Shown here piece by piece: positions 19,760 to 32,600 of a DNA stretch of 64,000 bases (positions are counted from its first letter, which is position 1; each line of letters opens with the position of its first letter). This stretch comes from Onchidella celtica. Taxonomy: Eukaryota; Mollusca; Gastropoda; Systellommatophora; Onchidiidae. The translations under genes and the position numbers were made by a program. Where the stretch lies: NCBI GenBank assembly GCA_963931925.1, contig OZ007570.1:59336360-59400359 (forward strand), given 5' to 3'. Under the pieces are notes generated by a model. That model was not told the DNA's origin. It ran no database searches and was given only the letters and a program-made list of their open reading frames with translations.

Positions 19760-22700
19760 AGAATTAAACAAATATATGGAGGAGCGGGATGGGGGGGGGG
19801 TGGAGGGATAAGAAATGTACTGCCGCGTTGGGAAATGACCGAATTATGCAACACCCATACAAATGTTCTAGAAACATCCACGACACAGCGCTGCTTTCAA
19901 ATACAGACACACTACATTATGGAGGTCATCACAGAAAAGATTAACATTTCCTGCTACAACAACAACAGACGAACTTAATGGTGATTGTCTTCAAAATCAT
20001 GAAATTAAAACACATCTTATACTTTTAGTTTTGACAAATATTAATCTGGAAAACAATGTGATAACATGTATTTCTGCATGTTAATTTCACGAAAATAGTT
20101 TCAGTTTCTTGGTACAAATTATGTCAGTGACTAAACTGATTACGTCCGTGGTATACCACTAGCCAGTACTATAAAGCTTACAAGAACTTATATTATGAAT
20201 CGTCATAACAGACTTCAGTTAGACAGGTATCATTACGTCATTAGAATTTAGTTGGACAGCTTTCTATTAATTCAATATGTGGGAAATTCCTGAAGTTGTG
20301 TAACTTATAAGGCAGACATAGCCTACCTTTTTTTGTTGTTGTTGTTGAAGCTGTCGGGTCTACATGTATCGGTAAATTCTAGCCTGAATGTAGTGGTACA
20401 ACATAGTTACCTGTGTTTGTTAGTTGGTCATCCCCCAGGCTGCCTCTATTCTCACAAGTGTCAACGATTTTACAAACACAACGTGTTCAAAGTCATACGA
20501 AAATGTGTCCGAAATACACAAATGAAATATGGCGTTCAAACTTGTCTTTCACCTAGTCTGTACATGATCACTTTGGATTTGCCCGTTTTAATACGTGGAC
20601 TACTTTTACAGCCATGTCTTTCTGGAAATTCCCGATCATTACAAATAACAGTATTTCAAGTCAGTCGCTGCGGGGCAGCTCCATCGTTCACAGACACACC
20701 GAACTGTAAACTACAACATAGCAAGGATATTACAATATTGCGTTATTCGGGTGTTTCATAGAAATAGATATTTCCTAAAACCTTTCCACCCGTGATTGGT
20801 AGGTAAATGAGTAAGTAACAATGTCGTCACTATTGCATGCTTTCATTATAGTTTTATCATCAAAATTTTTGTTGTTGATGTTGTTGTTTCATTTTTCACC
20901 TTCTCGGTCTCTCAAGTTCCGCTAAGAAATATTATTAAGAAAGAGATAACACATTTATCTCCCTTTAATGGTCTTCTTCCTCGTCCTCCTCTTCTTCTTG
21001 TTGTTGTTGTTTTTATATTTATTATTATTCTTTCTTCATTTTTTTCTTTCTCTCCCCACCCCCACCCCCCCCCCACCCCCCCTTATACTTTCATTGTTTT
21101 TTCATCTTCGTTACCATTTCTTATTTTACTTCGTTTCCTCCTTCGACTTACCGAGGTTGATACATATTTTTTTTTCCATTTGTATTTTAGTTTCCTTTGC
21201 CCCCTTTTCTTCTCTTCCCTACTGACGATAGATAGGGAGAAATTTAAATTGTCGCCTTCAATATCTCGATGCCAGTTACACATTTAGAAAAAAATTATTT
21301 TTTTATTACTTTTTCATACTTTTCATTTACCTTATCTGTCAAATTTTTCTATGCTTTGTCACTGACTATTATTATTTACATTTAATACCCGACTTAAGTC
21401 CTTCAAACATTTTTTTACTGACCAAGAAATAAAAAACCTGGACCGTTTCTTGTTACGACACTGTAGTGGTAATAGCGGGTTTTTCCCCCATTCTAATCTT
21501 AAAACCGATCGATGACACGTGACATATCAAGCCGCACCGATGTTTTGCAGGTCCGATTTGGGCTACTGACGCAACATCGAACGCCTTTCAGGCCGGTTGG
21601 TTGATCTCATGTACAAACATGTGAATCAAGGTCGCAGATCCCAGTGCTGTGATACTGTACAAATAATGCCATATCCACAGTGAACCCTGTTCTTTACAGG
21701 TATGTCAACATTACACGTTCCTCATGCTTTACAGTTAGATCTGCATTCCAGTAAGTTGTCATTATTATGTAGACTATCCATACGTGTTAGGAAGTCGCCG
21801 ACGACTGGCATTATAATAATCTGATAATGGTAACAAATCATTATTATATGTTTGCGAGCTGTGGACTTTTAAAAAAAAGTCAGCAAATTAATATTTATAT
21901 AACGCCGTAATTTCAGTGCAAGGTTGACAACCGGTGAGATTTTCACGAAGTTATAAACTACATGTTACGTATTTGTAAGAAATGAGTCATACATGGTCCA
22001 CTCCTATCAGGGGCATGAATTCTATCATATAATACGAGTTATAAAGGTGGATTTGAGTGGTCAAGCATGGCAAATAGGGATATCAGATTTTCATTTTGGT
22101 GATGACCAAGCTGGTAGAGTCAAGTGATGACACAATTTTCGGATATTCCCTTTGCTCGGTGCGAGAATGACGTGAGCTTCATATGCGTCGATGCGTCGCA
22201 GTTCGGTCAAATTGCACGTTGCAGTACTATAATCTGCAATTATACTTGTTGACACGTGCATTATGGTTTCATCTGTTACAAATCAATCTTTGGTGAGGGT
22301 GAGGTGGGGTGGGAAATGGGGGAGTTGGTAAAGTTACTATTGCAAAAATTTTGTTTGTCTGTTTGTTTGTTTTTTAAATACTAAGAACCCTTATCAAGCC
22401 GCCTAAGAGATGAGAACACAAGGGCAGATCTGGCTTTATAGAAGTTACCAGAGAGAGAAAGAGAGGGGGGGGGGGGGTAGGGACAGTCAAAGGGGCGACA
22501 GCGTGGGAGAAGAAGAGGAGGAGAGGGGGTGGTGTAAGCAGATTGATTTTAGAAAACGCCCGGCACCACATTTAGTCCTTATTGTACTTTATGGTGATGT
22601 GTATGTGTTTTGTTTTTGTTTTTGTTTTTTGTTTGTTTTGTTTTGTTTTGTTTTCAGTGCTTTTAGGGCCTACGGTGATAGCAGAGAACCCATTTTCGTA

Positions 22701-22900
22701 TGAAAGGACGTTGTGTTAATGAAAGATTGAGACAAAGCTCAGTCTACAGTCTCATATTCCTATTGATATAAATTATTCTTGATGAACAGCTTTATTCGAA
22801 GACCACAATTGGGGCCATTGGACCATATGAACTGCACCAACATGGATCATTATAATTTGCTAATGTGTATTGTGCTGTTTCAGTTGTTTGCATCTATCAT
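19760..22900. other. Gene-free stretch between the ubiquitin-like genes
   Basis: No supported exon. It contains pyrimidine-rich simple sequence at 20960-21080, a poly-G/GA tract at 22453-22530, and GTTTT runs near 22610-22650. Confidence 0.4.
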
Positions 22901-22908
22901 CTTGAAGA

Positions 22909-24613
22909 ATGGCTGAGATACAGAGTTACAAGATTCATTTTAGGAGGCCACACTATGGGACAGTGTCCATTTATACAATGGAACTGGACAGCACGATATG
23001 CATAGGAATCCATAAGGAAGCTTTGTCAGTCAGGGTAAGTAAATTTAGCTTGAACAATATAAACTGTCACTGTCTTTGTCACTACTGTGTTGACTGAAGA
23101 CATGTAGATGTTTGGGGGGGGGGGGGGGCAAGTTGGGCAATTGAGCCTACTATTTTAAGGGGGCCTACTCTCCCTGGCAGAGACAAAGGGGGATGAGGGA
23201 AGCTTTTCGGTAAAGAAAATTGTTATTGTGAACAGAGTCAGATTGGACACTTTTATTATTTTTAAAGAAGATTCTTAAAAGATTGGACTCAATGAAGATG
23301 AATTTATAGATAAATAGATGCAGATGCAGTAATATAATAGACAAAATAATATTATGTAATAATATTAATGATAATAAAATAATAAAGCAAAGGAGGGTAA
23401 CAAACAAAAGATGCCACCGGAAAGTCGGTTACAACAGAAGTGATGAGAAGAAAAAAGTAGTAGAAGGGTAGAATTGAATGGGAAAAAAACAACAAAAAAA
23501 CAAATTCAAAAAAAATCGATAAAAAAGAAGAAGCCACACATGTATTTTAATTGAGAGGATGAGATTATTATAAATGTATGGAATGAGAAAAGAAAGTTAG
23601 GACATGATAAAATGAAGGGGGGCAGCGAAGGTGAAGAATGATAGAAGGAAAGATGAAAGGACAGAAGAAGAAAAATACAGGATGGCAGAATGGATGAAAA
23701 GTTGAAAGTCAGGAGTACGAACGAACATGAAACAAACAAACCCCACAAAAAAAGAAATCTTTACGACGGGAAGAACCCTTTTGAAGAACCCTTCAACCCT
23801 TTTGACAAAGTCAGTCCAGAGAATATTGCACGCTGCTGGCCAAAGACTTAAGCTGTACTTAAGTTACAAAAGATATGCAAGACTGATTTTTTTTTTTTAA
23901 AAGTCAGTCGGAAAAAAAAGTGGGCGGGGGGGGGGGCAGTGCCCGATTTACCATTAGGCTAGGTGGGCTGAAGCCTAAGGCCTCAAAACCGGGGGGGGGG
24001 GGGGGGCGTTCAGGCCAACCTGCATAATACTTGTGACACGGGTATGCTTTTCTTACATAAATATTATGATGTTACAATGCACTGTAGTTTCTAAGCAAAT
24101 CTTTAGTTAATTTTCCTGGCCTGTATCATTTCGAGAAGGAATTGAGAAGTGCTGAGTTTTAAACACCTATCATCATTATTATCGTTTATACTCAGTCTAT
24201 TTAAAACACTTCCATCTTCCTCTAATCGTGAAAGTGGTGGATTGGGAGGAGCCTCACAGCTGGAATAGCCTAGGGCCTCTGTTTATAAATCCGGCCCTGT
24301 GGTAGGGGGTGCTTGTACGAAGACAGCAACAAAGAAACGAACTGGGGGAGAAGTAGAGAAAGATAAAGGGAAACACACACACACACACACATACACTCAC
24401 ACACAATTGACATTTTCATGCTATTGTTACTGATCCATTCATTCTGTTGTTGATTTGATCTTACCTCAGTTTAACACGCCAAGAGAACGCCAAATGTGGA
24501 TAGTCCGTCGTTCACACCATGAAGAGACCTTGGAGGACGACAGGACTCTCGGGAATGTAAATATAGGACAAAAGGATATTATAGAAGTTTCAGTTATTTC
24601 CGAACCATCTTAG
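22909..24613 (+). CDS. Small ubiquitin-like protein 2 (two exons)
   Basis: Exons 22909-23034 (ATG; GTAAGT donor) and 24470-24613 (CAG acceptor; stop TAG), phase 0, 89 residues. The N-terminal half reads YKIHFRRPHYGTVSIY and TMELDSTICIGIHKEA, like the first two strands and helix of ubiquitin. The C-terminal half RQMWIVRRSHHEETLE, DDRTLGNVNIGQKDII parallels the ubiquitin segment with the LEDGRTLSDYNIQ-type motif. It ends ISEPS with no Gly-Gly, so conjugation is unlikely. Both the intron position and phase match those of the divergent gene at 15795-16985, implying duplication. A hAT-type element sits in the intron. An AATAAA at 24723 may end the transcript. The family and role are not recognised. 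Confidence 0.72.
23937..24299. mobile_element. hAT-type nonautonomous element
   Basis: The left end CAGTGCCCGATTTACC and the right end, read on the other strand, CAGGGCCGGATTTATAAA match hAT-like termini. AGGCTAGG and the mirrored CCTAGGC-type segments follow inside. It lies in the intron of ubiquitin-like gene 2. Target duplication is unclear because the left flank is a poly-G run. Confidence 0.6.
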
Positions 24614-24654
24614 TTTAACGGCTGTTATAATTATTTGCGACCTCAGTTCTTGTT

Positions 24655-24885
24655 AGTTTTATCTCCATTATTTTTCTGACAAACAGGAGATCTTTTAATA
24701 AGTATAAGTAGAAGGGGTATATAATAAATGCACACTTTGGCACCTGCTTAAAATGCGTTGCGCACTTATCAAGCTGTTTCAGAGTTCCGATTTATTCAGA
24801 TTTCGTTTCACAATACCAAAGCCGCAAACGTTTATCGTGGAATTTCTCAGTTGTACAAAAACTTGAACTGGAACAAACAAGAATT
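24655..24885 (-). repeat. Interspersed repeat shared with 10840-11045
   Basis: The reverse complement matches 10840-11045 over about 200 bases (for example CAACTGAGAAATTCC, AATAAATCGGAAC, CAAAGTGTGCAT, AAAAGATCTCC). Its ends were not defined and no superfamily is recognised. It spans the putative polyadenylation site of ubiquitin-like gene 2. Confidence 0.65.
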
Positions 24886-24889
24886 TAGG

Positions 24890-27280
24890 TCGCAATTTGT
24901 GGCTATAATCATATACCACAAAAACTGAATCTGTTAGTCTCTGAATGCTGAACTTCTCAACTTTAAGTGAGAGGAAACCGGTGAAAGGATGCAGCTATGA
25001 CTAACAGAGTGAGTTCTGTCAACTGGCTGCCATTCTTGTAGAACTGCATTGAGGATATCAGTAAATTCACAGGAAACTATGGATTTCACCAGACAGTGCA
25101 TGAGGAACTGCCAATTAGTAGTCTTCTGTACACACACGTATAAAATTCATCAACACTTGGACGAACGAGAATTATGGTACATTACCTATGGTACCTAGAG
25201 CTAGTAAGAGTGCAACTGAATGACTACGTGAGGTCACCACAGGCGCTCGCTGTTCACAGCATCAGAGGTGAGACACCAGAATGCCGTTCAAATGGCCCAT
25301 GGGGAGAGCTGCGACCATATAGAAATGTAAAAGATGAAAAAAGAAAAAAAAAAAAACACGAACGTCATAACATGTGACAATCGAAGTATTATTACTGTGG
25401 ATGACTGTTGAAGGTAATCTGTGGTGGACAATAAAATTCTTATTCATAAATTGTAAAACTCTGCTCCACCTGGAGGACATGATGGGTAAAGCTGTACTGA
25501 AAAACAAAATCGAATCAGAAATCTGAGTGTTTTTATTTCTTTTTTACCCCACCCCCCCCCCCCCCCCCAAAAAAAATCCTTCTGAAGGGTCTTGTCGGCA
25601 GACACTGATTTTTTTTTTCAAAACGTTATAGCCATGTTTTTTTAAGCTCAGCAGTTACGTGTACTTCAAACTGGCTGCATTTTACAATTTACAATTTAGT
25701 ATGACCTTTGGTTATGTTTTAAGTAAGGGTCAGACCATATCCAATTTGAAGGTGTCTGCTGCTGAGCATTATCATATTCAACTTACACATTTCAGTTAAG
25801 CTGTGGATGTATCCCTCCTCTAAGGAATGTTGTTAATGCTCAAGCAATCACAACATGATTGTTCCCTCATGCTTATTTGTTACCTACGCCTGTGATGTCA
25901 TTACATGACCAATTATGCTAATATAATAATTTACATGTACACCTAGCACAGACCCATATTTTTCACGTGAACAGTTGTCAAAAGCGCCAGAAATGTTGAG
26001 TTTTTCAACAGTTTCTCTAATTTTCGTATCATTTCAGCTTCGAAGCATGCCCCCCCCCCCCTTGTTATTTCAGTATTTCTTGGGGGGGGGGGGGGTTGGG
26101 CACAAAATCATATGTGAACTTATTCATAAGTGATTTTTAAAAAAAATTTTACGGGCTGCTATCACAATGAATTTTACACGAAGGTAATCATCATATTACT
26201 GTGTTCCAGGCTGCCTTGGCTGTTTACAACTGTTCACGTTAGGATATGACATCCATCTTTCAACACTGTTAACAGAGTATGAACCCGTTCTTTACTGCCG
26301 TCAGCTGCACTCTCTTTAAACTGTAACTTCTCATTATTCGCTGCACTTCTCCTCCTCCGCCCTCTTGCACGCAAACATGATTTTGCCCACCAAAAACAAT
26401 GTCACCTAGTCGTTGTATATAATGTACATTTTTTTCATGTTTTCTATTCATCTTCCTCATTATTTCATTTTTTATTTTTGTTTGTAGTTATTACTATTTT
26501 TGTTTCTGACCATGACTTTCATCATCCTCTTTTTTCCGAAAGGAAGGCCGAGGTGGAAAAAAATTGTAAATAAATTACATAATTATAATTGTTGAAGTTT
26601 ACGAAAATATGGAGCTAACCTGGCAGCTATTAAACTTTATGGTTGTAAGGGGAAAAAAAGTACATCTCAATAAAACATAAAACAAGAACAAACAAAGAAA
26701 GATCTCTTCCTTCCCTTTTTAAAAAGTCAGTCCAGAGAATAATTATTTTGCACGCTACTGGCCAAAGACTTAAGCTGTACTTAAAATCTTTAAAGTATTT
26801 ATAAAAAATGCTTAAATCCAGTGCTGTATCTTTGAAGCACTGTGAGAAAAATAACGTCCGGTAAACTTTGCCACAACACAAAATGCACGAACATATACTG
26901 CTAAACAACAAACAATCAAAGTGCGCTACATGTATCGATGGGCCTTTCATCCCCGTGCGATATTAAAAATTGTATTTGGAAGACAAAACCTTTCATAGGA
27001 CTGCTGCCTTTTTGGGGGGGGGGGGGGGGGGGGGATATTAATTTATTTTGTGGTTTATTTAATTTCATTTGAGAGATTTTTCTTTGATTAGATGTTTTGT
27101 AAGATGGCACATTGGTTGAGTGTTGATCAGTTGGGAAAAAGAAGAAATGAAAAATGGCTCTGGAAATTTTAAGACGCATTAGACGAACCCAATTAAGATA
27201 CTAGTTGGATGTCATTTCTGGAATCCTTTGATGAACGAAGCAGAGTGATATTCATGAAAGCAAACAGAAAAAGATACAGA
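24890..27280. other. Gene-free stretch
   Basis: No coding sequence supported. A run of 12 C's at 26050 and a run of 14 G's at 26081 form a potential C/G hairpin pair. Other poly-C and poly-G runs lie at 25551-25568 and 27015-27034. Confidence 0.4.
26723..26786. repeat. Short repeat shared with 23807-23863
   Basis: Both places share AAGTCAGTCCAGAGAAT, then GCACGCT, CTGGCCAAAGACTTAAG and CTGTACTTAA in the same orientation, with a small indel. Confidence 0.7.
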
Positions 27281-27289
27281 GTGAGAAAA

Positions 27290-27525
27290 TCGGTTTTGCC
27301 CTCGGCATTTCGCCTCGACAAGACACTTTAGCTAGATGTGTGCCATATTTTAGTAAGGTTCCTTACCGTGTCATTGCTTGTATACCCGTTACTGAGTCTA
27401 TTGAGTTATGATATGACCGTGTTTATGTAATGATGCATAAGATGTGTGTACCATGTATGTGCTCTTAAATGCTCTGTGAAAGAGAATTTCCTTCCTGGGA
27501 TAATAAGTGATTCTTATCTTAAATT
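27290..27525 (+). repeat. Element with CR1/L2-like 3' tail
   Basis: It ends in AATTTCCTTCCTGG, GATAATAAG and TTCTTATCTTA, the layout (stem, AATAA, short TTATC-like tail) of CR1/L2 LINE ends and the SINEs they mobilise. The body upstream is not recognised; the 5' limit is approximate. Confidence 0.45.
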
Positions 27526-27986
27526 GTTTATAATTGTTCAAACAACTTTTTCTCCTTTATCTTTTGCACACAGTTAAGAGTTCACTTACTTGCGCGCTCT
27601 GTGGATTAGTCCTAGGTCGCGGCTAATGGACTGTGTTCTGTACCTATAGTTATTTTGGTCTGAGAGCAATTTTCAGAGAGATCCGTTCTATAGTTTTCGA
27701 GCCTGCTGTTGACAAAGTTTTTCTTGTATACTTAAATAACAGAAAGATTATTTATTTATTTATTTATTATCTATTTTTCCCTTTCTTTATTTATTTGATT
27801 TATTACTGTGTCAATAACTTTTACAATTATGATCTCAAAAGTTCATAAATTCTCGTTTGCTTGTGGCAATTTTCGTATTACCCCCACCATTTAAGGGCCA
27901 ACGGTCACTATAATAACTATAGTCTTTCTAAATGCGCCCTCTTCTTTCGTCTGTGGTTTATGTCATCCGTGGTCTTTCGTTTACCG

Positions 27987-28336
27987 CAGTGTTTCTCAAC
28001 CTTTCTTGTTCCACACCCCGCTTTAATTCCCCCCCCCCCCCCACCCAAAAAAAAAACAGTTAGTATACAGTATAAACGGAGTTAAAATTATAGATTCAGT
28101 ATGTAAACATTCAAAAGAAGTTTTAATTAAAAATTTATGTCAAATTTTATTCAGCTATTTTTTACTTCAGTGGGAGCCTTGCCATTGGCGCTGGCGCTAC
28201 ACTATAAAATTGAGACTCCTATAAAAACAACAACAACAATAAAAAAAATTAAAAAAAAAACTACAACCGTTCTGAAGTTCCACACCCCCACCAAAATATT
28301 GATACACCCCAGTACGTCCCACCTTGAGAAAGACTG
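27987..28336. mobile_element. hAT-type MITE
   Basis: Inverted ends CAGTGTTTCTCAACC and (other strand) CAGTCTTTCTCAAGG. The 8-bp flanks GTTTACCG (27979-27986) and GTCTACCT (28337-28344) match at six of eight positions. No coding capacity; poly-C and poly-A runs lie inside. Confidence 0.8.
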
Positions 28337-29679
28337 GTCTACCTCTTTATTAATATTTCATTACACTTTCATCATCAGTGTTAACCTGCACATCCTCTTC
28401 GACCCCAGTCTACACCATTATCATCATCGCTGCTTCCATCCTATTTTATTTTTCACATTATTATTTTGTAGCAGGTAATTATCATAATTATGTATCGTCC
28501 TGTTGCATTGTTGAATTTTGCCATCTTGAATCACAGAAATGTTTCATATCATAATATAGTTTGTTTGACAGGTTGTTATGTGGTCTTGGGACAAAAGAGG
28601 ACACTATATTGCACATGCTTCTCTCATTTGAAATCATTTTCTTTTACAAAATAAAGATGGTGTAGGCCTATAATTTATGATGTGTAGCCACCTACGAAGC
28701 GCGTCGCTATGAAAAACTGATGCTGTGCACGCCAGTGCCACTTGATTACAATTTAATTGTCATAAATATAGCATAATAATGAAATACAGAATATTTTGCT
28801 TGTGTTTATGTATGAATTTATTTATTTTGTTATCAAAACTATTACCGGTACTTTGCATTTTGATGATGACTTATTCCGTTTTTAATGCTTTCCACTTGCG
28901 GCACAATAGTGCGTTACTACATTATTAGTAGGACAGATATTTCATTTTTTTTTTTTTTTTGGTTGCTGTTGTTTTTGTTTTTTATCATTTTTATATCAAG
29001 ACGTGATATTTTCACGTTTCAATTAATCCAATGCCGAAGTTGTCAAGAATTTAATTGCAGTTGTTATGTGATTTCTCAATAATCACTTACAAGAAATTAA
29101 ACAAATTTTCAATGTGCTTTTAGAGTTTAATCTTTGATTATCAGTTGATGACAACATGGGGTGTAAAATCGTTTCAGATATTCGTGATGATCATGACGAT
29201 CGATGATGATCGATGGTGATAGTTACCGTATGGTGGAAGTTGGATATGTAATAGTAGAGACAGTCGGGGCGGTTATGATGGTGGCCATGGTCATGATGAT
29301 GATTGTGACAGTAATGGTTGTAAAAATTATGATTAGATCTGCATGTATTATGATAATGAGGCAAATGGGATTATTGTTTAATTCTGTGTGCATGGATAAC
29401 AGGCAGTGGGAATTAAAATTCTCTCTCTCTCTCTCTCTCTTTCTTTCTCTTAATGTCTCGTGCTTTTTACATTTATGCACAAAACAGGCGTTCAGAGATC
29501 GATGAATATGTATAGTAATAAACACTGATGAGACCTTTGATGTGGCCGGTGTATCCGAACACGAGAATCCTATAAATAGAGATGATTTTTGATTGGTCTA
29601 AAACACTTGGTATGTTTGCCCAAGACCGCAGTGACGAGATCTTTAGAAAGGTTAGAGGTCAGTCATATGCGAATCCAAG

Positions 29680-32600
29680 ATGGACGCCCTGTTTCGTGCT
29701 GTGCGGAAGTCACCCAATGTTTTTAAAGATCAAGGGAAGTCCAAGCATTCAAGTAAGAAAATTAATTAGCTCTAGTTTTAATCAGCAATGCAATGATTAT
29801 TCGAGCCCTTAACTCAGGCAGGTGATTGTCTAACAAGTAATTTTTGTTGTGGAAGTAACGCAAAAGCCCTGCCCGTTGCTAGACTGGAATGATATCGGCC
29901 CACACACGTAATATTAGTCATTGGAAGGCGTTAGCTGTTACACAGGCGTGCCCAAGCCTTTTTGTCTCAGTGACTATAATATTTGGACGGGACACACCTA
30001 GGCTGCACAATTATCCTCTGGGAGGCCATGTCCTTCCTGTTCTAGCGTATCAGCACAATTTGCAGTTGCAAGCCCATCTGTTCCAAAGATCTAACACTTC
30101 AGTTGTTAATGTTATTGTTTTTTGGTTTTGTGGAAGGAAGATTATTCCTCGGGCTCGATAGGCCTGCTAGATCTAGTTGTTCTTGTCGGATTTGTCACTA
30201 TGAAAGTAAACAATCGAGAACATATTCATGGTTTATGGATAGGATTTGACACAGTTAACTCTCACATAACAATTAACATCCTAGAAGTTACAAGTGCTTT
30301 ATGAGCACAGGACACTGAGACCTAGATCTAGGCCTACAACTACAAGTTCAAGGACAGAGATAGAAATAAACATGAACAGGATGATCCTAGGCAGTAGGCT
30401 ATGTCCTTTGCTATTTTCAAGTACAGTCCAATCCACTTATCTCGACATGGCTTTTCTTGACATTCTGGGTAACTCGACATAATTTTTAAGTTCCAACCTG
30501 TTCCTTCTTTAATGCTACTAAATATTTCCCTGTAACTCGACGTGTTATTCCATTCTTTCCTCATATATCGACACATTTTTCCCCGACCGCGGCAAAACAA
30601 GTGCACTAGATCTACTACCGCGCTACCAAAAATGCTCACGCAAGTCCCCGCATATAAGACCTCTTTATTTCTTTTTGTGGGGAGGGGAAGGAGAGGGGGT
30701 CTGTGGACACAGAGGATGACCCTTGGCTTCAGTAACGCGAGTGTGGAGTGCCTTGCATTATATAAGCGTACGGCGGTAAAAGTACAGAGTACTACAGACT
30801 GAGTAATTTTTTTTCTCCCACAAAACATTCGTGCGCCGTTGATACTAGGCCTTGACCTAGAACTCTCCGTTAACTGCCGTACTGTGTGTATATCGGTATC
30901 ATCACTTCTTCTGAAGAAACAGTTGAAGGTCCAGGTTAAAAAAAAAAAAATTTAAGTAAAGCAATGCGCATTTGATAGCTAGTACAGCATTTCTCTGATA
31001 TCAGCAGATCTTTGCCACGCAACTGCTCCGCACAGCAGTCATATTGGAGGAACGGGTGACATTGACAATATGACGGTAATTAAAAGAAAAAGGGACATAA
31101 TTGCGTTATTTATTGGCCACTTCCCATAATGGTGATGTTTGATCCACCCCCCCCCCCCCCTTTTTTTTTTCCTTCCACCACTAATCTGCTATTTCGACTT
31201 TCTCTTATCTCGACACAAGTCAGACGGTCCCACTGATGTCGAGATATTAGGATTGCACTGTATTATGAAACAAGAGAGGTGGGCAGCAACTACAACATTT
31301 CCTTTGTTCAGTTTCATGTAATGCAGATCTATTTGTCAGATTTCATGGGAAAGAGTTCCATATATAAGTCCTGATCACCTTGAAGTTTTAAACACAAGTA
31401 CGATTTTTTACAGATTGTTTCAATACATTCTTTCTGTTTTCTGATTGAATGGATAAGGGATTGGGTGGGGATAAGATTAGCTTTAGGATTACTTTAGGGA
31501 TAGGTTTTTGAGTCAGGGACTGACTGGACTGGGTGTTCAGAACTCTTCCATTCCCATGAAAGTTGTGGATTGGGCTTAACCTTTTCGCATTACGGGGATC
31601 ATGGCTCTTGCTTGCCTACTGTATGTTCCTTTTTACAGTGATGATGATGATGATGATGGATGGCATTTATATAGCGCATATCCATTACAAAAATGCTCTA
31701 TGCGCTTTACAGAAACATGTCAAAAAATACATGGGTAAACTCACACACACAACCCACATTGATACACACATAATAATAATAATAATAGATAGCTTTTACA
31801 TAGACTAGAAACTCTCATACAAATGACATTTTAACATCCTTTTAAACTGTGACAATACTTGCGAACTGCGGACATCTAAAGGAATCTCATTCCACACCCT
31901 GGGCCCAACATGGCTGAAAGCCCTTTCACCAAAACTTTTTAGGTTCACTACGGGTACTTTTAGTCTAAGGTTGTCAGAAGATGATCTTAATGCTCTTGCA
32001 GGGCGATGCAGTTCTATAAGTTCTGAAATATACTCTGGCGACATGTTGTTGACACCTTTATAACAAAATAAAGCCAATTTATATTTTATTCGCTGCTCAA
32101 TAGGTAGCCAGTGGAGCTCCTTAAATATTGGTGTTATGTGATCTATCCTTTTTCTTCTTGTTATTAGTCTTGCAGCATTATTTTGGATTAACTGAAGCTT
32201 ATTGATTTTACTTTTTGGAAGACCACTTAGCAGTATGTTACAATAGTCCAGCCTAGAGAGAAACAGCGATGTTACAAGCTGTTTTGTTACTTCAGTAGTT
32301 AGGCAGTGCCGTATACTGCTGATTTTCCGTAACTGGAAATTAAGATTCTTACACAGCTGACTAATAAATGGTGACATTGACATCTCTGCATCTAAGATTG
32401 TGCCCAGATCTTTTACTTTACTTTCCATATAAGTCCTGATCACCTTGAAGTTTTAAACACAAGTACGATTTTTTACAGATTACAGTGGCTATTATTCTGT
32501 GTACGCACTATTTTGGAGGTGTTTTTGAAAGTTCATGAAAATCTTCTGATAAAGCTATCCATGTATTTAGTGTCATTGGAAAGCTTTCAGAGAAGAATAA

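Noticed and set aside
20333..20761. 142-codon open frame
   Set aside because: No recognisable domain, splice context or codon bias; starts in a GTT microsatellite. Probably chance.
30340..30828. 162-codon minus-strand open frame
   Set aside because: Lies largely inside the pogo-like MITE and shows no transposase motifs.
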